In this document: positions 52,293 to 62,052 of the stretch, in pieces | How positions within the stretch are numbered: the stretch's first letter is position 1 | How the letters are laid out: the number at the start of each line of letters is the position of its first letter | Source: Bacteroidaceae bacterium | Lineage (GTDB): Bacteria; Bacteroidota; Bacteroidia; Bacteroidales; Barnesiellaceae_A | Direction: 5' to 3' | Length of the DNA: 64,000 nucleotides | Assembly (NCBI GenBank): GCA_017481745.1 | Contig: JAFUOV010000006.1 | Coordinates: 1 to 64,000 of the forward strand | Notes under the pieces: model-generated | What the model was told of the DNA's origin: nothing | The model's database searches: none | Seen by the model: the letters and a program-made list of their open reading frames with translations, nothing else | Translations under genes and position numbers: made by a program

Positions 52293-55200
52293 ATGAAACG
52301 TTGGCAGAGAAATATACTTTTGGGCATCGTCGGCTTTATCATGTTGATATTGCTGTTGCCGATGGTTATCTATATACCACCGGTGCAGCGTGCAGCTACC
52401 CAATATGCCCAGACGTGGATTGCCGAGAATACTCCTATGCGCTTGACGTTGAGCCAATTTTCGTTGAAATTCCCCTTACGCCTCGTGCTGGAAGATGTTG
52501 TGGTAATAACCGAGCAGAACGATACGCTTGTGCACTCGGGCATGTTACATGCCGATGTGGCTTTGGTGCCTCTGTTGAGGGGTAAGATAGCTATCCGCGA
52601 CATTGCGTTGCACAACTCGCATATCGACTATATTACCGCCGACTCTTCGTTACGTGTACGCGCGCGGGCGGGCGAGTTGGGCATCGACAACGGTACTATT
52701 CTGCTGGGCAAAAGCAAGGTCTATGTCGAGGATATAAGGCTTGAACGTTCACAGATAGAGTTGTGGTATCATGCCTCGCCCGATACTGCCACGACCGATA
52801 GTCAGCCCCTCGAATGGCAACTCGAAATAGATAACATACGCCTTGCCGATATAGGCTATACGATGTATATGCCCGGTACTATCGACACATTGCAGATTGT
52901 GTTGCCCGAGGCGCACATCCGTCAAGGTGATGTATCACTCTTGCACCAGACGGTCGATGTCAAGTCAATAGATTTAAATCGTAGCAGTTATCGCTACATC
53001 GCGCGAAATAACACAGCGCAAACGGCAGCCGAAACCTCTGCACAAAACGATACCACCGCCACGCAGCCATGGCAAGTACAGGTGGGAAAGGTCGCCCTCG
53101 CCGACAACCGCGTTGAGTATATTACAAGCTACCAATCGCCGGCGCAAGGTATAGATTTCTCGCATATCGTAGCCGATAAAGTCAATGTTGCAATAAGCGA
53201 TATATACAATCGAGGTGGCGACTTGTGGTTGCGCATCGACAACGTGGCGATGCACGAGCGCTCCGGCATTTATATCACACAAGCTCAAGGCGATTTTGCC
53301 ATGCAAGAGACCGGCATGACAACGTTGTCGGACTTCAGCCTGAAAACTCCCTTTAGCGACATGAGTGCCGATGCAGCCATCGACCTACGGCTGTTAGACC
53401 AACATCCCGAAGCCACCCTCCGTTTGCTTGCCAATGCGCATATCTCCTCGCGCGATATTGTTGCAGCTTTTCCTCAGGCACAAAAACTGTTTGTGCACGA
53501 TTACAACGAAGAGCGGTGGGCAGCCATCGACGACATCTTCACGCTCGATGTTGAGGCTGTGGGCAAGGGTAGCGATATTGCTGTGAAACGCCTCGATTTG
53601 TTGCAGCCGGGCATTTTTACCTTCAAGAGCGATGCACGTCTTGCGCATCTGTTAGACAAGTCGAGGCGCAATATAGTCTTCTCGGGCAGGCTCAATACAA
53701 CCGAACAGCTATCATTGACCAACTATATACCCGATTCTACACTCACTGCCCGCCTTGTCATGCAGCCTATTGCAATGGATGCCAATGTGCATCTCGTTGG
53801 TAGCGACATGACTGCCGATGCGTGGATAGAGTGTATGAATGGTACGGTAGACCTCGATGCTGCATACAACCTCGATAGTGAGGCGTACAATGCGCAAGTA
53901 GATATAGCACGCTTGCCACTCGATATACTCCTGCAGCATGATACGGTAGGCAATCTGTCGGCTCATGCAACACTCGCAGGTAGGCACTTCTCGCTCGACA
54001 ATCCCGATATGACAATCGAGGCACAAGTGGCAATAGATACGTTGGAGTACAAGCGCTACCAATATCGAGGTATAGAACTGCAAGCCTCTGCCAAAGAAGA
54101 GAAGTGGATGCTCAATCTGAACAGCCGTCAGCAAGAGGCAGATTTGCAACTCAATGCATCGGGACTTTATAAGAAAGATCTTCTCACAGCCGACCTCGAT
54201 GCCAAGATTAATATGCTCGATCTTGCGTCGCTCAATCTTGCACAGCAACCATTGGATATAGCCACCAACATACAAGCCGAGGTCGTGCTATCCAATATAG
54301 ATAGCATTGTGCAGGCGTATGTGGCTGTCGATAGCATAGAACTGGGTATTGGCGACTATGTTTACTACACCAACTCAATGACCCTGCTTGCTGCGAGCGA
54401 TATCACTTATAGCTATATCGACTTCAATACAGGCGATATGGCTGTCAACTTGTCGTCCGATGCTGGTTTGACACACTTGCGCCCCAGCCTCGAGCGCCTC
54501 ACCCAATTTGTCGACACTATTTTCCAGAAACAACGTCTTAATATGGACGAGTTGCACCGAGGATTACCGCCTTTTGTTTTCTCGGCGCATGTTGGTGCCG
54601 ATAACATTTTGCACCGCTACTTGAGTAGCAAAGGTATAGGTTTATCGACCGCACATGTCGATGTGTCTAACGACTCGCTGTTCAATATGTCGGCGCTCGT
54701 GCAACGCCTCAAAGTGTCAAATATGCAACTCGATACCATTACACTCAAGGCATACGAAAAAGAAGATAGGCTCAATTACAATCTTGCATTGGGAAATCGC
54801 CCGGGCAATTTAGACGATTTTGCCCACGTGCGCATTGAGGGCTTCTTGTCGGGCAATAGTACGCGACTATATTGCTTGCAGAACAACCGCGCCGGCGATA
54901 CGGGCTTCTTGTTTGGATGTAAAATAGACTTCTTGCCCGACCTTGTGCAGCTCACATTCGGTCCTAAAGAGCCTATCATCGGATATAAAAAGTGGCAGCT
55001 CAACAAAGACAATTTCTTAACCTACAACCATGCCAAGCACAACTTGGATGCCGATGTGCGGCTTTCTTATGAAAACAGCCACTTATACATCACTACCGAG
55101 GATAGGCGCAATGCCGATATAGGCGGTGCTCATATCGACTTGCAAAATATCGAGTTGTCCGATTGGTTTGCAGTTACGCCGTTTGTTACCTCTATGTCGG

Positions 55201-57098
55201 GACTACTCTCTGCCGATGTGTATATAGAGACTCCCGACAAAGAACTTGAGGCAAGTGGTGCGATAGAGCTTGTCGACTTTACCTACAATGCCCGCAAGGT
55301 AGGCTCGTTCGATGCCGATATAAAATATCTGATGGATGCGCAGGGTGGAAGTAAAATAGAGATGGCTGTCTTACGCGACAATACCAATATACTCGATGGA
55401 AACATCTATCTTGCCGGTGGCACGTCGAAGCTTATCAATGGAGAAGTTACCATCGACAAGTTGCCACTGATGGTTGCCAATGCTTTCTTGCCCAACAATA
55501 CAGGCGAGGTGTCGGGTGCACTGAACAGCCACTTGACCCTTTCGGGTAGTGTCGACCGTCCCAATATCAATGGCTTTATACGCTTTGATGATGCCCGCAT
55601 GCAGATGAATAATATAGGCGTTGCTTTGGCGTTGGATAATGACGACATAACGATTAACAATAGCCGTATTTCGCTGAAGAGTTACGGTATACGTGGCGCT
55701 AACAAAGAACCGTTGAATATCAGTGGTTCGTTAGACTTCTCCAACCTCTCGGATGTGGGTGTGAATATAGACCTGAAAGGTAACAACTTCCAGCCCATAC
55801 AATCTGCCGAAAATCGTATGGCGATGCTTTATGGCTCGGTATATACCGATGTCGATGCCCGGGTGCGCGGCTCGCTCAACGACCTGAAGGTAAATGGCGA
55901 TATCTCATTGTTGTCGGGCACCGATGCAACTTATATCATGCAGAGTAACAGTATGATGTCGGGTTCCGACTACTCCGATATGGTGAGCTTCGTATCCTTT
56001 GCCGACACACTCGCCGAGCACACACAAGACAACCGCTTGAAGCGTAAGGCAAGCCTGTCGGCTACGGTGGATATAGATATTGACCAAGGTGTGCAGCTGG
56101 GTGTCAACCTCTCGCCCGATGGCAACAACCGCATCGACCTGGTGGGTGGAGGCAACTTGCTTTACACAGCATCGGCATTGGGCGACAACCACGTTACGGG
56201 ACGGTATGTCCTCACCGGCGGATTTGTACGTTATACGCCTCCCTTTATCTCGCAGAAGATATTCAATATCGAGGATGGCAGCTATGTGCTGTGGAGTGGC
56301 GATATTGCCGATCCTACATTCAACATCACTGCTGTGCAATCGCAGCGCTCGACGGTAAAGACGGGCGATGAGTCGCGTTTGGTCGACTTTGATGTCTCAA
56401 TCATCATATCCAATACGCTCAAAAATCTGGATATATCGTTTGACCTTGCCACGACCGATGACCTTGCTATACAGAACGAGTTGCAAAGCCTCACCGAGGA
56501 GCAGCGCGAGACCAAGGCGATGAATATGTTCTTGTATAACTCTTATGACAACCTTGCTGCGGCTGCCGAAGATGCCTTTATCAACAATCCGCTCAACACG
56601 TTCCTCGAGTACGAGTTGAATACTTGGGCGCAACGCACACTGCGTGGTGTCGACCTTACATTTGGTATAGATAATTATGGGCTTGATGAAGCCGGCTTGC
56701 AACGTACCGACTATTCGTACCAATTCTCAAAGAGCCTGCTTGACAATCGCCTCAAATTTGTCATTGGCGGTAGCTATGCAAGCAACCAAGATGTAACACA
56801 GAATTTGCGTGAAAACCTCATTGACGATATATCGTTGGAATATCGCCTCACCAAGCGCGAGAATATGTACCTCAAGGTGTTCCGACAGACCGGTTATGAA
56901 AGTATTATCGAGGGCGAAATAACCCAAACCGGTGCCGGTTTCTTGTTCCGCAAGCAAGTGAAATCGTTGCTCGACTTGTTCCGTAAGAAACCTCAAGCAA
57001 CTCCCGAGAAAGAGAATAAAACACAACCACAAGAGGCTGCTACCGATAGTGTGCCTCCCGTAGCCCAACCCATAACAACCGTAGACTCTAAGCAATGA
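52293..57098 (+). CDS. tamB: Translocation and assembly module protein TamB
   Basis: 1601 residues, full length. An N-terminal membrane anchor (about 8-30) is followed by a very long AsmA/TamB-type beta-taco region and the C-terminal TamB (DUF490) domain at about 1150-1530 (SGSVDRPNINGFIRF, LRGVDLTFGIDNYGL, DISLEYRLTKRENMYLKVF). TamB spans the periplasm and works with TamA; it is thought to conduct phospholipids to the outer membrane. The tamA gene starts inside its last codons (4-base ATGA overlap), so the partners are translated together. Confidence 0.94.
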   Translation: MKRWQRNILLGIVGFIMLILLLPMVIYIPPVQRAATQYAQTWIAENTPMRLTLSQFSLKFPLRLVLEDVVVITEQNDTLVHSGMLHADVALVPLLRGKIAIRDIALHNSHIDYITADSSLRVRARAGELGIDNGTILLGKSKVYVEDIRLERSQIELWYHASPDTATTDSQPLEWQLEIDNIRLADIGYTMYMPGTIDTLQIVLPEAHIRQGDVSLLHQTVDVKSIDLNRSSYRYIARNNTAQTAAETSAQNDTTATQPWQVQVGKVALADNRVEYITSYQSPAQGIDFSHIVADKVNVAISDIYNRGGDLWLRIDNVAMHERSGIYITQAQGDFAMQETGMTTLSDFSLKTPFSDMSADAAIDLRLLDQHPEATLRLLANAHISSRDIVAAFPQAQKLFVHDYNEERWAAIDDIFTLDVEAVGKGSDIAVKRLDLLQPGIFTFKSDARLAHLLDKSRRNIVFSGRLNTTEQLSLTNYIPDSTLTARLVMQPIAMDANVHLVGSDMTADAWIECMNGTVDLDAAYNLDSEAYNAQVDIARLPLDILLQHDTVGNLSAHATLAGRHFSLDNPDMTIEAQVAIDTLEYKRYQYRGIELQASAKEEKWMLNLNSRQQEADLQLNASGLYKKDLLTADLDAKINMLDLASLNLAQQPLDIATNIQAEVVLSNIDSIVQAYVAVDSIELGIGDYVYYTNSMTLLAASDITYSYIDFNTGDMAVNLSSDAGLTHLRPSLERLTQFVDTIFQKQRLNMDELHRGLPPFVFSAHVGADNILHRYLSSKGIGLSTAHVDVSNDSLFNMSALVQRLKVSNMQLDTITLKAYEKEDRLNYNLALGNRPGNLDDFAHVRIEGFLSGNSTRLYCLQNNRAGDTGFLFGCKIDFLPDLVQLTFGPKEPIIGYKKWQLNKDNFLTYNHAKHNLDADVRLSYENSHLYITTEDRRNADIGGAHIDLQNIELSDWFAVTPFVTSMSGLLSADVYIETPDKELEASGAIELVDFTYNARKVGSFDADIKYLMDAQGGSKIEMAVLRDNTNILDGNIYLAGGTSKLINGEVTIDKLPLMVANAFLPNNTGEVSGALNSHLTLSGSVDRPNINGFIRFDDARMQMNNIGVALALDNDDITINNSRISLKSYGIRGANKEPLNISGSLDFSNLSDVGVNIDLKGNNFQPIQSAENRMAMLYGSVYTDVDARVRGSLNDLKVNGDISLLSGTDATYIMQSNSMMSGSDYSDMVSFVSFADTLAEHTQDNRLKRKASLSATVDIDIDQGVQLGVNLSPDGNNRIDLVGGGNLLYTASALGDNHVTGRYVLTGGFVRYTPPFISQKIFNIEDGSYVLWSGDIADPTFNITAVQSQRSTVKTGDESRLVDFDVSIIISNTLKNLDISFDLATTDDLAIQNELQSLTEEQRETKAMNMFLYNSYDNLAAAAEDAFINNPLNTFLEYELNTWAQRTLRGVDLTFGIDNYGLDEAGLQRTDYSYQFSKSLLDNRLKFVIGGSYASNQDVTQNLRENLIDDISLEYRLTKRENMYLKVFRQTGYESIIEGEITQTGAGFLFRKQVKSLLDLFRKKPQATPEKENKTQPQEAATDSVPPVAQPITTVDSKQ

Positions 57099-59410
57099 AA
57101 AAGAGATTTATTACATACACACTTTACTTGCTTTTCATGGTAGCGTGGCTTGCCATGTCGACGGCTTGTTCTACGACCAAACGCCTCACCGAAAATGAGA
57201 CATTGTATACCGGTGTAAAGGAGATGAAAATAGAGAGCGTCGAGGGCGTAAAGCTACATTCGGGAGTAAAGAGCCAGGTCAAGAAATCTCTCTCTGTACC
57301 ACCCAACAATGCGCTGTTCTCGTCCAACTCGTTGAAGTTTCTGCCTACCGAATTGTGGGCTTGGAACTATCTGTACTCGACCAACCCCAAGAGCTTCAAG
57401 GGGTGGCTTTATGGCATCTTTGCCAAAGAGCCGGTTTTGATACAAACGGTGCGCCCCGACCTGCGCTCGGGTATAGCCGAGGATATCTTGTTTAACAATG
57501 GCTATTTCAACTCTACGGCTACATATACCGTCAATTACGACCCTAAAAATGCCAAGAAAGCATCGGTAAGTTATCGTGTGGTGGCGGGGCAACCTTATAG
57601 GCTCGATAGTATTACTTTCCCCAACGATACTACCCCTCTTGCCCAAATGATAAGGCGCAACAGCGACAAATCGTTGCTCTACAAGGGACAACGCTATTGT
57701 GCCGATACGCTCGCATTGGAGCGCGATCGCATTACCACCATTTTGCGCGACAGCGGTTACTATTACTTCCGCAGCGAATACCTGTTGTATCAGGCAGACA
57801 CCACGCGCCATAGTGGCAAGATAGACTTGCGCATGATTATATCGCCCGAAGCTCCTGCCGGTGCGTTGCGTGCATACAAAACCGGCAAGATTACAGTCAG
57901 CCTCTATCCGCCCGAAGATGATGCACCGCGCGATACGTTGTCCTATCGCATGATGGATGTGTATGGTTACGAAGGGTTGAAGTTGCGCCGCAGCCTATTG
58001 CCCAATGCCATAACTATGCGTAAGGGGCGAACATTCTCGCTATCCGAGCAGAATAGTACATTGCGCAACCTCTCGTCGTTGGGTATATACCGCTCGGTGG
58101 TAATGGATGTAACGCCATTCGATTCTATACAAGGTCGCGACTCGATAGATGTCAATCTGAACTTGCGATATGCTCTGCCCATAGGTTTCTCGGTCGAAGC
58201 CAACGTCGCATCAAAGTCCAATAGCTATATAGGTCCGGGTCTCATTCTGGGTCTCTCGCACAACAACTTGTTTGGCGGAGGAGAGCAGTTGTCGGTAAAT
58301 TTCAATGGTAGCTACGAATGGCAGACGGGCAAAGATAGCAATGCGCTGTTCAACTCCTACGAGTTTGGCGTGCAGGGTTCGCTCTCGTTCCCTCGCATAT
58401 TGGGCTTCCGCCCCAAGCGCTACCTGCGCCGCTTGAAGTCGAGCACACGCATACAACTTGGAGCCAATATCATGAACCGTCCGCACTACTTCCGCATGGT
58501 GTCGTTCAATACCTCGTATGCCTACGAGTTCCACACATCGTCGACTGCGCTACATAATATCACACCCTTCAAGCTGGTGTATACCAAGATGCTCAATAGT
58601 ACCGAAGAGTTTAATCAGACACTTGCCGAAAATCCGGCTATCGCATTGAGCTTCCGAGATCAGTTTATCCCCATGATAGGCTACACCTTTACCTATGACA
58701 ACGGTTATGAGAAGTCGCGCAACAATCGTTGGGTATGGCAAGTGAGTGCTACCGAGGCAGGAAACATATTCTACGGCATCTATTCGCTGTGTGGTGTGAA
58801 GGGCGAAAAAGAGATATTTGGCAACCCCTTCTCACAATTTGTCAAACTCATCAATGAGGTGAAGTATTATCACTACTTCTCGCACAAAGTGAGTATCGCA
58901 TCGCGCCTGTATGTGGGTGCAGGATATGCCTATGGCAATGCTACCGAGTTACCTTATAGTGAGCAGTTCTACATAGGTGGAGCCAATAGTATCCGAGCCT
59001 TCACAATACGCTCGATAGGTCCGGGTAGTTATCATCCTGCTGCATCGAACGAGAATGGCTACTTCGACCAGACGGGTAGTTTCAAGCTCGAGGCAAACAT
59101 CGAGTTGCGCTTTCCTATCTGGGGCGGGCTCGAAGGTGCTGCATTTGTCGATGCCGGTAATGTGTGGCTGCTCAAAGACGATAGCCTACGTCCCGGGGGC
59201 AAACTCGCACTCAATACGTTTGGCAATGAAATAGCGTTGGGTACAGGTATAGGTTTGCGATATGATATAGCCAACTACTTGGTTATTCGCATCGACGTGG
59301 GTGTCCCCTTGCATGCACCCTACGACACCGGAAAGGCGGGCTATTACAATATCAAAGGCTCGTTCTGGGAAAATCTCCGCCCGCACCTTGCAATAGGCTA
59401 TCCGTTCTGA
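57095..59410 (+). CDS. tamA: TamA-type outer-membrane barrel lipoprotein
   Basis: 771 residues with lipobox STAC (lipidated TamL form). POTRA repeats fill about 30-390, including an RDSIDVNLNLRYA segment; the barrel follows with GGANSIRAF (the conserved loop 6 region) and the terminal LAIGYPF. It partners TamB, with which it overlaps by 4 bases. It shares length and plan with the stand-alone gene at 44244-46565, from which it has diverged well. Confidence 0.93.
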   Translation: MKKRFITYTLYLLFMVAWLAMSTACSTTKRLTENETLYTGVKEMKIESVEGVKLHSGVKSQVKKSLSVPPNNALFSSNSLKFLPTELWAWNYLYSTNPKSFKGWLYGIFAKEPVLIQTVRPDLRSGIAEDILFNNGYFNSTATYTVNYDPKNAKKASVSYRVVAGQPYRLDSITFPNDTTPLAQMIRRNSDKSLLYKGQRYCADTLALERDRITTILRDSGYYYFRSEYLLYQADTTRHSGKIDLRMIISPEAPAGALRAYKTGKITVSLYPPEDDAPRDTLSYRMMDVYGYEGLKLRRSLLPNAITMRKGRTFSLSEQNSTLRNLSSLGIYRSVVMDVTPFDSIQGRDSIDVNLNLRYALPIGFSVEANVASKSNSYIGPGLILGLSHNNLFGGGEQLSVNFNGSYEWQTGKDSNALFNSYEFGVQGSLSFPRILGFRPKRYLRRLKSSTRIQLGANIMNRPHYFRMVSFNTSYAYEFHTSSTALHNITPFKLVYTKMLNSTEEFNQTLAENPAIALSFRDQFIPMIGYTFTYDNGYEKSRNNRWVWQVSATEAGNIFYGIYSLCGVKGEKEIFGNPFSQFVKLINEVKYYHYFSHKVSIASRLYVGAGYAYGNATELPYSEQFYIGGANSIRAFTIRSIGPGSYHPAASNENGYFDQTGSFKLEANIELRFPIWGGLEGAAFVDAGNVWLLKDDSLRPGGKLALNTFGNEIALGTGIGLRYDIANYLVIRIDVGVPLHAPYDTGKAGYYNIKGSFWENLRPHLAIGYPF

Positions 59411-59539
59411 TGTACTGCGATGCAACGCATTGTGGCTTCTCTCTCTTTATGTACTTTGGGCTATGTGCGATACAAAAGCAGTGTGTGGCGCAAGGTATAA
59501 ACAATCTTGCTTGCCGGTGCGTTTTAGATATAAAAACTT

Positions 59540-60010
59540 ATGTCTATGCGTACATCTGTAGCTATACCGGTATCGGTGCTTGTATGTTTTGCCGTAGGGC
59601 TTACGGCATCTTATTTTCAGAATGAGTCGTTGGCTCTGTGGTATCCAATTCTCAACCGTTCGGTCTACAGTCCGCCCAATATAGTCTTTCCTATTGTATG
59701 GAGTATTCTATATCTGCTCATGGGCATTTCGGTCGGGCTGGTTATTGGGTCGAAGCATCCGCAACGTGGCAGGGTGGTGGCGATTTTTATAGTTCAACTT
59801 GTACTCAATTTCTTGTGGAGTATATTGTTTTTCAATCAGCGCAATCCGTTGTTGGGGTTGATAGATATAGTACTGCTCGATATGGCAGTGTTGCTGTATA
59901 TGGTGTGTAGCTATAAGGTCAATCGCGCGTCGATGTACCTATTTTTGCCTTATATTGTGTGGCTTGTTATAGCAACCTATCTCAATGGCTATATCTTTAT
60001 GAATAATTGA
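59540..60010 (+). CDS. tspO: TspO/MBR family membrane protein
   Basis: 156 residues with five transmembrane helices (about 6-24, 48-68, 78-98, 103-121, 128-150). The tryptophan-rich SPPNIVFPIVWSILYLLMG and NFLWSILFF segments are the family hallmarks. TspO proteins bind porphyrins and take part in tetrapyrrole and stress handling. It lies 129 bases after tamA and may be in a separate transcript. Confidence 0.93.
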   Translation: MSMRTSVAIPVSVLVCFAVGLTASYFQNESLALWYPILNRSVYSPPNIVFPIVWSILYLLMGISVGLVIGSKHPQRGRVVAIFIVQLVLNFLWSILFFNQRNPLLGLIDIVLLDMAVLLYMVCSYKVNRASMYLFLPYIVWLVIATYLNGYIFMNN

Positions 60011-60026
60011 GGCATGGGTGTATAAA

Positions 60027-60059
60027 AAAGATGTGCCGGCGCAAGCGTGGCACATCTTT
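60027..60059. terminator. Bidirectional terminator
   Basis: An 11-bp stem (60027-60037 and 60049-60059) with an 11-base loop, flanked by A- and T-runs, between convergent tspO and greA. Confidence 0.85.
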
Positions 60060-60086
60060 GTAGTATTTGAAAGAGTGTTTCTCTTG

Positions 60087-60557
60087 TTAGATGCTAATCT
60101 CGAGAACTTCAAATTTCATCTTGCCGGCGGGGGCTTGTACCTCGGCAACATCGCCTACGTGCTTGCCGAGCAATGCCTTGGCAATGGGTGTGGCGATAGA
60201 AATCTTACCGGCACGCAAGTCGGCTTCGGTCTCCGATACGATAGAGTATTCCATAACAGCACCGTTGGCAACGTTTTTGATTTTTACCTTGTTGAGAAGT
60301 TGTATCTCGTTGGTGTTGAGGCGGCTGTCGTCGATGATGCGAGCGTTGGCTATTGTGTCTTTGAGTTGTGCTATGCGCATTTCTAACATGCCTTGTGCCT
60401 CTTTGGCAGCATCATATTCGGCATTTTCCGAGAGGTCGCCTTTGTCGCGAGCTTCGGCAATGGCAGCTACCACGCGAGGGCGCTCTACGCTCTCCATGTG
60501 AGTAAGTTCTTCTTTCAGTTTTTTCAGACCCTCTTCGGTCATGTAGTTGTAAGCCAT
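60087..60557 (-). CDS. greA: Transcription elongation factor GreA
   Basis: 156 residues. The N-terminal coiled coil (about 8-78) has the acidic tip SENAEYDAAKE that enters the RNA polymerase secondary channel and rescues backtracked complexes. The C-terminal FKBP-like domain follows. It has a consensus promoter (60684-60715) and a 120-base leader that contains a terminator-like hairpin, suggesting attenuation. Confidence 0.96.
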   Translation of the reverse strand: MAYNYMTEEGLKKLKEELTHMESVERPRVVAAIAEARDKGDLSENAEYDAAKEAQGMLEMRIAQLKDTIANARIIDDSRLNTNEIQLLNKVKIKNVANGAVMEYSIVSETEADLRAGKISIATPIAKALLGKHVGDVAEVQAPAGKMKFEVLEISI

Positions 60558-60638
60558 AATTCTTTTTTATTAAGATTAGGTTGATAATTCTATTGGTTGG
60601 TTGGGCGGCGTTGTGCCACCCGAAGGCAAAATAAAAAA

Positions 60639-60665
60639 GAAACCCCGCCGCTATGACCGGGTCTC
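60639..60665 (-). terminator. Terminator-like hairpin in the greA leader
   Basis: On the minus strand GAGACCC (60665-60659) pairs with GGGTTTC (60645-60639), with one G-T pair, and is followed at once by TTTTTT. It lies after the greA transcription start and before its ATG. It may also end transcripts from the upstream TlpA-like gene. Confidence 0.65.
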
Positions 60666-60683
60666 CTTTTCTTATTTCCGAGA

Positions 60684-60715
60684 CAAAGGTATGGCTTTAT
60701 TTCGGGTTTTGCAAA
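60684..60715 (-). promoter_or_regulatory. Promoter of greA
   Basis: Minus-strand TTTG (60712-60715), 20-base spacer, TACCTTTG (60684-60691): an exact consensus match upstream of the leader hairpin. Confidence 0.78.
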
Positions 60716-60753
60716 TAAAACGTGATATTTTTAATTTTTTGTGTTTTACGTGC

Positions 60754-61896
60754 TTAATTGAAAATTTGAGCCAATTTTTGCTTTAAATCGTCAACATCTG
60801 TTGGACGAAGGAAGCGGTTGCCATTGTCTACTATGATGTAGCATGTGGGTAGCGATTGTATGTCGTACAATGGTATGAGCGACGAGTAAATATTGTCGGC
60901 ATCGTGTACGCACGTCCAAGGCAGGTTGTCGGCTACCGTTTGCCAGTGATTGAGGTCTGTGTCGAACGATACTTGATATATATCCAACCCCTTCGAGCGG
61001 TATGTTTCGTATATCTTATTGAGTGCAATGTTGTAGGCAGGTGAGTACTCGAGTGCATAGGCTGTGAAGTCGAGTAGCACCACTTTCTTGTCGGCAGCGA
61101 GGTCTGATAGCTTGTGCAGGTTGCCGGCAAGATCGTAGAGTGCTATGTCTACAAAGTTCACTTCACCTACTTTCTCGGCATCGACTTCAATGGTTTGTTG
61201 CTTGGCGGGGCGATTGGCAGCCATGCCTTGCAGTGCAATGTTGCGCAGTATCTCGGTGCGTGGAGCATCGGTGGCATATACCTCGTGCGCAGTGGCAGCA
61301 GCAGCGATAATGCGGTTGTCGGACTTGTCGAAGGTACTGAATACGGGCATGCCATTGACACGTTGCATGAGTATGTAGTAGGCTACGGGCGATGCAGGCG
61401 CTTGCAGTACAAGCTGGCTCATGCGCTCTTTGTAGCTTTTGAGGCTGTCGGTGGCGGCTTGGTGCAGCGCTTCGCTGTCGCTCTTCAAGGCTTGGTTTAC
61501 GATGCCTTTCAGGCGGCTGCCTGCCATGTCGACTTCGCGCATGATGCTACAATCGTCGCTGCCCTCTATGGTATAGTCGGTGGCAAAACGTGTGGCATCG
61601 CTCGAACACTTGATGTGTGCCACTGTGTCGATGACAAGGTTGATACTCTGTTTGCCCAATCGCAAGCGGTAGAATTGGGCTACCTCGGGTACGGTGTGGC
61701 GAAATTTATATGCACCCTTTTCGTCGAGAACGGCAGAGTCTGCCACGACGGGATTGGCATTGGTGATTTTTTCCAGATACAACACCGCGCTATCGGCATT
61801 GGTAATGTTTCCCTCTATGGTAAACTTGGGCGAGTTGTCGCATGCGACAAAAAGTGTTGCGACTGCTATTGTCGCGCCGAGGATGAGTCGTTTCAT
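60754..61896 (-). CDS. DUF4369/redoxin-fold lipoprotein lacking CXXC
   Basis: 380 residues with lipobox LFVAC (Cys19). The N-terminal DUF4369 domain (about 25-115) is followed by a helical linker and a TlpA/AhpC-like thioredoxin fold (about 235-380), with the cis-Pro loop LPTCYI retained. Where family members have WCxxC, this protein has FTAYALEYS (277-285), so both active-site cysteines are gone. It cannot be an ordinary thiol oxidoreductase and may serve as a binding or structural protein. It ends 39 bases from the greA promoter on the same strand. Confidence 0.86.
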   Translation of the reverse strand: MKRLILGATIAVATLFVACDNSPKFTIEGNITNADSAVLYLEKITNANPVVADSAVLDEKGAYKFRHTVPEVAQFYRLRLGKQSINLVIDTVAHIKCSSDATRFATDYTIEGSDDCSIMREVDMAGSRLKGIVNQALKSDSEALHQAATDSLKSYKERMSQLVLQAPASPVAYYILMQRVNGMPVFSTFDKSDNRIIAAAATAHEVYATDAPRTEILRNIALQGMAANRPAKQQTIEVDAEKVGEVNFVDIALYDLAGNLHKLSDLAADKKVVLLDFTAYALEYSPAYNIALNKIYETYRSKGLDIYQVSFDTDLNHWQTVADNLPWTCVHDADNIYSSLIPLYDIQSLPTCYIIVDNGNRFLRPTDVDDLKQKLAQIFN

Positions 61897-61991
61897 TTTA
61901 TATAGTTTTGTCGTTTTTCAAAAAGCAGTACAAACGTACACAAAAAAAATGGAAACATCTCTATGCTGTCTCAAAAACCTTTTTATAAACC

Positions 61992-62030
61992 TTGAGGGTG
62001 TGCCAAAATTTTCTTTCGACACACCCTCAA
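61992..62030 (-). terminator. Terminator of malQ
   Basis: An 11-bp stem (61992-62002 and 62020-62030) with a 17-base loop, 22 bases past the malQ stop. Confidence 0.8.
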
Positions 62031-62052
62031 TAGCTTGATATCTTATGCTCTA

